Shown here: positions 58,294-64,000 of the stretch, in pieces
Numbering within the stretch: the first letter of the stretch is position 1
How the letters are laid out: every line of letters starts with the position of its first letter
From: Rubrimonas sp036788415
GTDB taxonomy: Bacteria; Pseudomonadota; Alphaproteobacteria; Rhodobacterales; Rhodobacteraceae
Assembly (NCBI RefSeq): GCF_036788415.1
Contig: NZ_DAIQNN010000009.1
Location: 12,740-76,739, forward strand
Direction: 5' to 3'
DNA length: 64,000 bases
The notes under the pieces: model-generated
The model's input: only the letters and a program-made list of their open reading frames with translations
Databases searched by the model: none
What the model was told of the DNA's origin: nothing
Position numbers and translations under genes: made by a program

Positions 58294-58656
58294 TCACGCG
58301 GTGGAGTAGAAGAATCGCTCCTCGACGATCTTCCCGTCGCGCACCGTATACAAGCCGATCTCGTCCATCTGCATGCGCGCGCCGCCCTTCGGCGTCACAT
58401 CCATCCAGAAGCGCAGCGCGAACTGGTCGCCATGCGGCCACGGCCCGTCGACCCGCGTGCCGTGCACCTCGTGGTTCTCCGCCCACCATTCGCCCTTGGC
58501 GCGCACCGCCGCGGCGCCCTCGGCCCGACCGAACCCGTCGCCCTGCGCCGCCTCGAGGCTGACGACGTCCGGCGCCCAGAAGCGGTCTCCCGCCTCCTCG
58601 TGCTTGCCTTCTGCGCAGAGCGCGGCGAACGCCTGCGCAACCTCCCATGTCGTCAC
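58294..58656 (-). CDS. SnoaL-like/NTF2-fold protein
   Basis: A 120-residue protein of the nuclear transport factor 2 fold. The helix VAQAFAALCAEGKHEEAGDRFWAPDVVSLEA is the usual start of such domains, and MDEIGLYTVRDGKIVEERFFY the usual end. Known members are isomerases, hydratases or binding domains. Nothing fixes the substrate. GTG at 58656 is chosen because GGGAGG lies about 8 bp upstream. An in-frame ATG at 58698 is possible but would overlap the divergent gene. Confidence 0.75.
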   Translation of the reverse strand: MTTWEVAQAFAALCAEGKHEEAGDRFWAPDVVSLEAAQGDGFGRAEGAAAVRAKGEWWAENHEVHGTRVDGPWPHGDQFALRFWMDVTPKGGARMQMDEIGLYTVRDGKIVEERFFYSTA

Positions 58657-58696
58657 GGCGAGCCCTCCCGAGTTCGGAAATGTTCTTGTTTTGATC

Positions 58697-59227
58697 ATGC
58701 CTGATTCGCCCTCCCCGCGCAATGCTGGCGGCTTGCGAAAACCGCGCGCCCGCGCGAAGCTGCGCGCCATGGGCTACGCGGCGGTGATGGATCAGGGCGT
58801 CTACGATCTGGTGGAGCGCGCCAACACGGCGCGCACCGGGGGCATGGCCGACGCCGACGCGCTCGCGGCCGAGGCGGTCTGCCGCGACGTGTTCGGTTCG
58901 GAGACCCGCGTCGCCGTCTATGGCGCGCTCGCGCCCGGCGAAGCCAAGCATTACATGCTCGTGCCGATCCGCGGCGTCTGGACGCCGGGCTTCGTGCGGG
59001 GGCGACTCGAGGGCGGGCCGTTCTCCGCCGTGCTCGGCATGAAGGGCATCCGGCTGGAGGGCGGCGCCGAGCGCGTGCCCGTCCATGTGCTGCAATCGGC
59101 GATGCTCGGCGGCATGTGGAGCACGCTCGACATCTTCAAGGCCGGCGGCTTCGCCCGGCTGCTCACCCCGGTCGAGAACAGCGACGGCGTCTCGGCGGTG
59201 GCCAACATCTTCGCCCTCACCGACTGA
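58697..59227 (+). CDS. Gamma-glutamylcyclotransferase-like (GGCT/AIG2 fold) protein
   Basis: A protein of up to 176 residues with the GGCT/AIG2-like signature VAVYGALAPGEAKHYM (about residues 75-90), then GVWTPGFVRGRLEGGPF, VPVHVLQSAML and WSTLDIFKAGGFARLLTPV. Where many family members have a Glu in an LDxxEG motif, this one reads LDIFKAG, so the catalytic acid may be lost or moved. Possible starts are ATG at 58697, 58769 or 58787. The conserved part begins after the last of these. Confidence 0.6.
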   Translation: MPDSPSPRNAGGLRKPRARAKLRAMGYAAVMDQGVYDLVERANTARTGGMADADALAAEAVCRDVFGSETRVAVYGALAPGEAKHYMLVPIRGVWTPGFVRGRLEGGPFSAVLGMKGIRLEGGAERVPVHVLQSAMLGGMWSTLDIFKAGGFARLLTPVENSDGVSAVANIFALTD

Positions 59228-59269
59228 CCCCTCCTCCGACGCCGCCGATCCTTCCCGGAGCCTTCCCGC

Positions 59270-60220
59270 ATGACCGACGCCGAACGCCTCGACTTCGCCG
59301 ATCCGATGCAGCGCCCCCGCTTCACCGGGCTCGCCACCTTCTTCCGCCTTCCTTACGTCGAGGCGGTCGAGGGCGCAGGGCTGGAGATCGGCGTCTGCGG
59401 CGTCCCCTTCGACGGCGGCGTGACCAACCGCCCCGGCGCGCGCCACGGCCCGCGCGAAGTGCGCAACCAGTCGAGCCTGATCCGGCGCGTCAATCAGGCG
59501 ACAGGCGCCGCGCCCTTCGCCGCCGCCCGCATCGCCGATGTCGGCGACGCCTGGGTGCGCCGGCCCTACGAACTCGAAGCCGCCCATGCCGAGATCGAGG
59601 CCTTCTTCGCCCGGCTGCACGGCGCCGGAATCCGCCCGCTCTCCTGCGGCGGCGACCATTCGATGAGCCTGCCGATCCTGCGCGCCATCGCCCGCGAGCG
59701 CCCGCTGGGAATGATCCACATCGACGCCCATTGCGACACGGGCGACAATTACATGGGCTCGCGCTTCCATCACGGCGCGCCCTTCAAGGTCGCGGTCGAC
59801 GAGGGCCTGCTCGACCCCAAGCGCGTCGCGCAGATCGGCATCCGCGGCTCGCTCTACGACCGCGAGATGTGGAAGTTCAGCACGGACAGCGGCATGCGCG
59901 TGATGCTGATCGAGGAGGTCGAAGCGCGCGGCTGGCGCGCCTGCATGGAGGAGGCGCTGGCGCTCGTCGGCGACGATCCGATCTACGTCTCCTTCGACAT
60001 CGACAGCCTCGACCCCGCCTTCGCGCCCGGCACCGGCACGCCCGAGGCGGGCGGGCTGACCATGCGCGAGGCGCAGGGCATGGTGCGGATGCTCGCGGGC
60101 AGGCGGATCGCGGGGGCCGACATGGTGGAGGTCTCGCCGCCCTTCGACATGGGCGGGATCACGGCGATCAACGGCGCGACGATCATGTTCGAGCTGCTCT
60201 GCGTCATGGCGCAGGGCTGA
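59270..60220 (+). CDS. Agmatinase/guanidinoacid ureohydrolase family protein
   Basis: A 316-residue manganese ureohydrolase. The metal ligands lie in GGDHSMSLP (about residue 128), HIDAHCDTGDN (about 152-162) and SFDIDSLDPAFAPGTGTPE (about 245-263). The family removes urea from agmatine, guanidinobutyrate or guanidinopropionate. RFTGLATFFRLPYVE and TNRPGARHGPREVR favour the agmatinase or guanidinoacid group over arginase. It is a single gene with a short leader, convergent with the FAH-family gene. Confidence 0.87.
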   Translation: MTDAERLDFADPMQRPRFTGLATFFRLPYVEAVEGAGLEIGVCGVPFDGGVTNRPGARHGPREVRNQSSLIRRVNQATGAAPFAAARIADVGDAWVRRPYELEAAHAEIEAFFARLHGAGIRPLSCGGDHSMSLPILRAIARERPLGMIHIDAHCDTGDNYMGSRFHHGAPFKVAVDEGLLDPKRVAQIGIRGSLYDREMWKFSTDSGMRVMLIEEVEARGWRACMEEALALVGDDPIYVSFDIDSLDPAFAPGTGTPEAGGLTMREAQGMVRMLAGRRIAGADMVEVSPPFDMGGITAINGATIMFELLCVMAQG

Positions 60221-60241
60221 GGCGCAGGGCTGGGGCGCCGC

Positions 60242-60928
60242 TCAGACCACCTCGACCCGCAGCGCGCCGACGCCCTCCACCGCCCCCTCCAGCACGTCGC
60301 CGCGCGCGACCGGGCCGACGCCCGCGGGCGTGCCGGTCAGGATCACGTCTCCAGCGGCGAGGCGGAAGAAGCGCGACAGTTCCGCGATGATCTCGGGCGT
60401 CTTCCAGATCATCTGGTCGAGGTCGCCCTGCTGGCGCAGTTCGCCGTTCACGTGAAGGGTCACCGCGCCCCGCTCCGGATGCCCGACCGCCTCGGCGGAG
60501 ATCAGCGGCGAGACGGGCGCGGAGCCCTCGAACGCCTTCCCCACTTCCCAGGGTCTCCCGAGCTTCTTCGCCTCGCCCTGCAAGTCGCGCCGGGTCATGT
60601 CGAGCGCGACGCCGTAGCCCCAGACATGGGCGAGCGCGTCCCGCGCCGCGATGTCCCGCCCGCCGGAGCGCAGGGCGACGGCGAGTTCGATCTCGTGATG
60701 CACGTCGGCGGTCATCGGCGGATAGGCGAAGCGGCCTGACGGGTCGAGGTCGTCGGGGTTCTTCTGGAAGAAGAAGGGCGGCTCGCGGTCGGGGTCGTGG
60801 CCCATCTCGACGGCGTGGGCGGCGTAGTTGCGGCCGACGCAATAGACCCGGCGCACCGGGAACAGCGCCGCAGAGCCGACCACCGGCAGGGCGACGCGCG
60901 GAGACGGGGAGACGACGAACTCGGTCAT
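60242..60928 (-). CDS. Fumarylacetoacetate hydrolase family protein
   Basis: A 228-residue FAH-fold hydrolase or isomerase. It has VYCVGRNYAAHAVEMG, the metal site HHEIELAVAL (about residues 77-86), the Asp in GYGVALDMTRRDLQ and TGTPAGVGPV. NagK-type fumarylpyruvate hydrolases and acylpyruvases share these features. It lies 25 bp downstream of the CoA-transferase gene and is probably last in the TRAP / enoyl-CoA hydratase / CoA-transferase operon. Confidence 0.88.
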   Translation of the reverse strand: MTEFVVSPSPRVALPVVGSAALFPVRRVYCVGRNYAAHAVEMGHDPDREPPFFFQKNPDDLDPSGRFAYPPMTADVHHEIELAVALRSGGRDIAARDALAHVWGYGVALDMTRRDLQGEAKKLGRPWEVGKAFEGSAPVSPLISAEAVGHPERGAVTLHVNGELRQQGDLDQMIWKTPEIIAELSRFFRLAAGDVILTGTPAGVGPVARGDVLEGAVEGVGALRVEVV

Positions 60929-60953
60929 GCGGGCGCTCCGGACAAGGCGCGAC

Positions 60954-62144
60954 TCACGACGCGCGCCAGTCCGCGAGCATGGCGTCCACTTCCGCCGCGT
61001 CCAGCCCCGCCTCGATCAGCACGTCGCGCGTCTCCTGTCCGAGCACCGGCGCGGGCCGCGTCACGGCGCCGGGCGTGGCCGAGAACTTGACCGGCAGGCC
61101 AATGGTCTCCACGGGCCCCGCGACCGGGTGGTCGAGCGCCACGACCATCTCGCGCGCGCGTGTCTGGGGGTCTGCGTGCATCTGGCGGATGTCGAGCACC
61201 GGCCCCGCCGGCACGCCGCCCGCCTCGCAGGCCGCGAGCCATTCCGCAGTCGGGCGCGTGCGGAAATGCGGCGTCAGCGCCGCCTCGAGCGCGTCGAGAT
61301 GCGCCATGCGGTCGGCGTTCGCCTTGAAGCGCGGATCGGCGAGCAACTCGCCCGCGTCGAGAATGGCGCACAGCCGCTCCCAGTTGCGCTGGTTGGCGGC
61401 GCCCACGGTGATCCAGCCGTCCGCCGTCTGGAACGCCTGATAGGGCGCGTTGAGCGGATGGGCCGAGCCCATCGGCCCCGGCGCCCGCCCGGTCGCGAAG
61501 GCGATGGCCGACTGCCAGTAGGTCTGCGTGATCGCCGCCTCGAAGAGCGACGTGTCCACCCGCTGCCCCTCGCCAGACTTGAGCCGGTGGACATAGGCCG
61601 CGAGCGCCCCCATCGCGGCCAGTATCCCTGCGGTGATGTCGGAGACCGGCGCGCCGACTTTCACCGGCGGGCGGCCATGCCCCTCGCCGGTGATCGACAT
61701 CAGCCCCGACATGCCTTGCGCGATCAGGTCGAAGCCGCCGCGCGCCGCATAGGGCCCGGTCCGCCCGAAGCCCGACACCTCCACATAGACGAGCCCGGGA
61801 TTGCGCTTGCGCAGCGTCTCGTAGCCGAGGCCGAGCTTCTCCATCGTCCCCTGACGGTAGTTCTCGATCAGGATGTCGGCCCCGTCGATCAGCCGCCCCA
61901 GCGCCTCGCGCCCGCGCGGATCCTTCAGGTCGAGCATCACGCCGCGCTTGTTGCGGTTCATCATCATGAAGGCGGCGCTCTCGCCGTTCACCTTCGGCGG
62001 GACCATCCGGCGCGTGTCGTCGCCCTCGGGTTTCTCGACCTTGATCACCTCGGCGCCCATGTCGGCGAGCATCAGCCCGCAGACCGGCCCCGCCATGATG
62101 TGCGCGAGTTCGATCACACGCGCGCCTGCGAGCGGCCCGCTCAT
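60954..62144 (-). CDS. CaiB/BaiF family CoA-transferase
   Basis: A 396-residue class III CoA-transferase. It has LAGARVIELAHIMAGPVCGLMLADMGAEVIKVE at the start, NRNKRG, and the catalytic Asp in GGFDLIAQGMSG (about residue 169). SAHPLNAPYQAFQTADGW follows. The family moves CoA between carboxylic acids. Its ATG overlaps the stop of the enoyl-CoA hydratase gene by 4 bp. With the hydratase and TRAP permease it suggests uptake and CoA activation of an organic acid. Confidence 0.93.
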   Translation of the reverse strand: MSGPLAGARVIELAHIMAGPVCGLMLADMGAEVIKVEKPEGDDTRRMVPPKVNGESAAFMMMNRNKRGVMLDLKDPRGREALGRLIDGADILIENYRQGTMEKLGLGYETLRKRNPGLVYVEVSGFGRTGPYAARGGFDLIAQGMSGLMSITGEGHGRPPVKVGAPVSDITAGILAAMGALAAYVHRLKSGEGQRVDTSLFEAAITQTYWQSAIAFATGRAPGPMGSAHPLNAPYQAFQTADGWITVGAANQRNWERLCAILDAGELLADPRFKANADRMAHLDALEAALTPHFRTRPTAEWLAACEAGGVPAGPVLDIRQMHADPQTRAREMVVALDHPVAGPVETIGLPVKFSATPGAVTRPAPVLGQETRDVLIEAGLDAAEVDAMLADWRAS

Positions 62145-62911
62145 CGCCCGCTCCAGTTCGGCGCGCGCTTGCCGAGAAACGCCTCCATGCCCTCGCGGAA
62201 ATCCTGCGACATGTAGCACAGCGCGACGAGGTCGTGATCGTCCACCGCGCCGGCGCCCTCGGCCAGCCGCCGCATCGCCTCCTTGGTGGCGCGCAGCGTC
62301 AGCGGCGCATGGCCGGCGATCTGGGCGGCGATCTCCTCGGCGCGGGCGAGCGGATCGGCTGCGATCTCGCTGACGAGGCCGATCGACAGCGCCTCCTCCG
62401 CACCGAGCAGACGCGCGGTGAAGATCATCTCCTTCACCCGCCCCGGCCCCATCAGCGCCGACAGCCGCCGCAGATTGGCCGCCGACAGGCAGTTGCCCAG
62501 CGTGCGCGCGATGGGGAAGCCGAATTTCAGCGCCCCGTCCGACACGCGGATGTCGCAGCAGGCGGCGATCCCCGCCCCGCCCCCGGTGCAGGCGCCGGTG
62601 ATCGCGGCGATCACCGGAACAGGGCAGCGCTCCACCGCGCTCAGCACCGCGTCCATCTTCGCCTCATAGGCCCAGGCGTCCTCGGGCGTCGCGAAGGCGC
62701 GGAACTGGGTCATGTCGGTGCCCGCCGCGAAGGCCTTGCCGCCCGCGCCCGACACGATCACCGCCCGCACCGGACCGCCGGGCGCGACGCCCGCGCAGGC
62801 GTCGCGCAACCCCTCATACATTGCGAAGGTCAGCGCGTTGCGCGCCTGCGGACGGTTGAAACTCACCCGCAGGACGCCCCCCGCCTCAGTTACGATCAGA
62901 TCCTCGCTCAT
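62141..62911 (-). CDS. Enoyl-CoA hydratase/isomerase family protein
   Basis: A 256-residue crotonase-fold protein. It has the oxyanion-hole segments AFAAGTDMTQF (about residues 60-70) and ACTGGGAGIAACCDIRV (about 107-123). The place of the second catalytic Glu reads FGFPIARTLGNCL, where one Glu is not obvious, so the reaction may not be simple hydration. It starts 4 bp after the TRAP permease stop and overlaps the CoA-transferase by 4 bp. Confidence 0.9.
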   Translation of the reverse strand: MSEDLIVTEAGGVLRVSFNRPQARNALTFAMYEGLRDACAGVAPGGPVRAVIVSGAGGKAFAAGTDMTQFRAFATPEDAWAYEAKMDAVLSAVERCPVPVIAAITGACTGGGAGIAACCDIRVSDGALKFGFPIARTLGNCLSAANLRRLSALMGPGRVKEMIFTARLLGAEEALSIGLVSEIAADPLARAEEIAAQIAGHAPLTLRATKEAMRRLAEGAGAVDDHDLVALCYMSQDFREGMEAFLGKRAPNWSGR

Positions 62912-62915
62912 GGCC

Positions 62916-64000
62916 TCACCGGTAGAAATATTCGACGAGGAACATCGGCACCGCCTCGACGTAAGTCGACAGGAGCAGCACGAACAGCAGCACCGCGATG
63001 AAGGGCAGGTTGACCTTCGACGTCTCCCAGATGTTGGCCTTGGCGATGGAGCACGCGGTGATCAGCACGCTGGCCACGGGCGGCGTCTGCTGGCCGATGG
63101 CGAGGTTGAGCGTCACGATCAGCCCGAAATGCACCGGGTCGATGCCGACCGTCTCGATCAGCGGGATCACGATGGGCACGACGAGGATGATCGCCGCCGC
63201 CGAATGCAGGAAGAACCCGATGATCAGGAAGAACACGTTCAGGATCAGCAGGATCAGCCATTTCGAGTCGGTCAGCGAGGTCAGCGCCACCGCCAGCTCC
63301 TGCGGCACTTGCGTGCGGGTGAGAAAGCCCCCCATCAGCACCGAGGCCGCCACCAGCAGCATCACCACCGCCGTCTGCATCGCCCCGTCGAGCAGCGCGA
63401 CGCGGAACGCCTTGAAGTCGGTCTCGCGATACCACAGCCCGACGAGGATCGAGGCGAGCACGGCCAGCCCCGCCGCTTCCGTCGCCGTCACCCAGCCGCC
63501 GAAGATGCCGCCGAGGATGATCACCGGCAGCGCGAAGGTCGGCAGAGCCTCCACGAAGGTCGCGCGCACGCGGCGCAGGTTGAACGCCTCCTCGACCGGC
63601 AGGTCGTAGCGCACGGCGAAGGCGTAGGCGACCGCCATCAGCCCCGCCGCCCCGATCAGGCCGGGGACGACGCCCGCGACGAACAGCTGCTCGATCGAGG
63701 CGCCCGCCGACACGCCGTAGAGGATCATCGGGATCGACGGCGGGATGATGATCGCGAGCGAGGCCGAGGAGGAGGTGATCGCCGCCGAGAAGGGCGCGGA
63801 GTAGCCGCGCTTCTTCATCTCGGGGATCATCACCGTGCCCATCGCGGCGACGTCCGCCACCGCCGAGCCCGAGATCTCGGCGAAGAACAGCGACACGCCG
63901 ACATTGACCATCGCAAGGCCGCCGCGCACGAAGCCGATCAGGGCAGAGACGAACTCGATCAGCCGGCGCGTGATGCCGGCGGCGTTCATGATCGCCCCCG
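62916..64000 (-). CDS. dctM: TRAP transporter large permease DctM (5' end outside window)
   Basis: The visible 357 or more residues of a DctM-type permease with about ten membrane helices: EISGSAVADVAAMGTVMIPEM, IIIPPSIPMILYGV, GGWVTATEAAGLAVL and IGQQTPPVASVLI. About 75 N-terminal residues lie beyond the right edge. With its small permease and binding protein (not visible) it imports carboxylates driven by Na+. It heads the visible part of the catabolic operon. Confidence 0.93.
   Translation of the reverse strand, partial: GAIMNAAGITRRLIEFVSALIGFVRGGLAMVNVGVSLFFAEISGSAVADVAAMGTVMIPEMKKRGYSAPFSAAITSSSASLAIIIPPSIPMILYGVSAGASIEQLFVAGVVPGLIGAAGLMAVAYAFAVRYDLPVEEAFNLRRVRATFVEALPTFALPVIILGGIFGGWVTATEAAGLAVLASILVGLWYRETDFKAFRVALLDGAMQTAVVMLLVAASVLMGGFLTRTQVPQELAVALTSLTDSKWLILLILNVFFLIIGFFLHSAAAIILVVPIVIPLIETVGIDPVHFGLIVTLNLAIGQQTPPVASVLITACSIAKANIWETSKVNLPFIAVLLFVLLLSTYVEAVPMFLVEYFYR

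Overview
The window is about 70% GC and almost wholly coding. It looks like a chromosomal segment of an anoxygenic phototrophic alphaproteobacterium of the Rhodobacterales (Paracoccaceae or a close relative). The grounds are gene order and gene content. These include rpmF-plsX-fabH-ihfA-merR, the block aat / DUF2155 / mlaD / NDUFA12, the cell-cycle regulator TrcR, the small proteins and the RNA methyltransferase/PIN pair typical of Rhodobacter, and a complete pucBAC light-harvesting operon with PpsR/CrtJ boxes. No phage, insertion sequence, CRISPR array or rRNA operon was seen. One tRNA gene (Val, CAC) is present.

Layout. 0-7.3 kb: end of hflX, an Lhr-type ligase-associated helicase, the fatty-acid/phospholipid cluster rpmF-plsX-fabH with ihfA and a MerR regulator, and aat. 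7.2-12.7 kb: envelope and respiratory factors, two methyltransferases, an Lrp-like RAM protein, a hydrolase, gpt and fabI. 12.8-19 kb: pdxH, a bacterial voltage-gated sodium channel, an SDR, an SH3 protein, a 2-hydroxyacid dehydrogenase and thrS. 19.1-26.9 kb (minus strand): an unusual SOS-mutagenesis region with RNase T2, imuB (LexA box upstream), a membrane pentapeptide-repeat protein, and a short dnaE2 whose upstream region holds six GTCGGAC palindromes at an exact 11-bp pitch. 27-36.6 kb: trcR, hydrogenase maturation genes hypB-C-D-E (minus) and hypF (plus), folE, an AI-2E-type exporter and an SDR. 36.6-45.6 kb: rhodanese, YbaY-META protein, parE, two related lipoproteins, smc, gph, tRNA-Val. 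45.8-49 kb: pucB-pucA-pucC (minus) followed by an uncharacterised 26-residue-repeat protein. 49.2-58.3 kb: M48 protease, PIN protein and rRNA methyltransferase, small proteins, ccmI-ruvX-DUF1289, replicative dnaE. 58.3-64 kb: SnoaL-like and GGCT-like proteins, a ureohydrolase, and a catabolic operon (TRAP permease, enoyl-CoA hydratase, CoA-transferase, FAH-family hydrolase) that runs off the right edge.

How they work together. The puc genes build a peripheral antenna, and the antenna alpha subunit lacks both tyrosines that red-shift B850. The hyp genes mature a [NiFe] hydrogenase whose structural genes lie outside the window. imuB and dnaE2 form the translesion mutasome, but imuA is absent and DnaE2 lacks its C-terminal OB-fold. 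The rest is mostly housekeeping. The most unusual material is the imuB-pentapeptide-dnaE2 block with its phased repeat array, and the repeat protein behind pucC.
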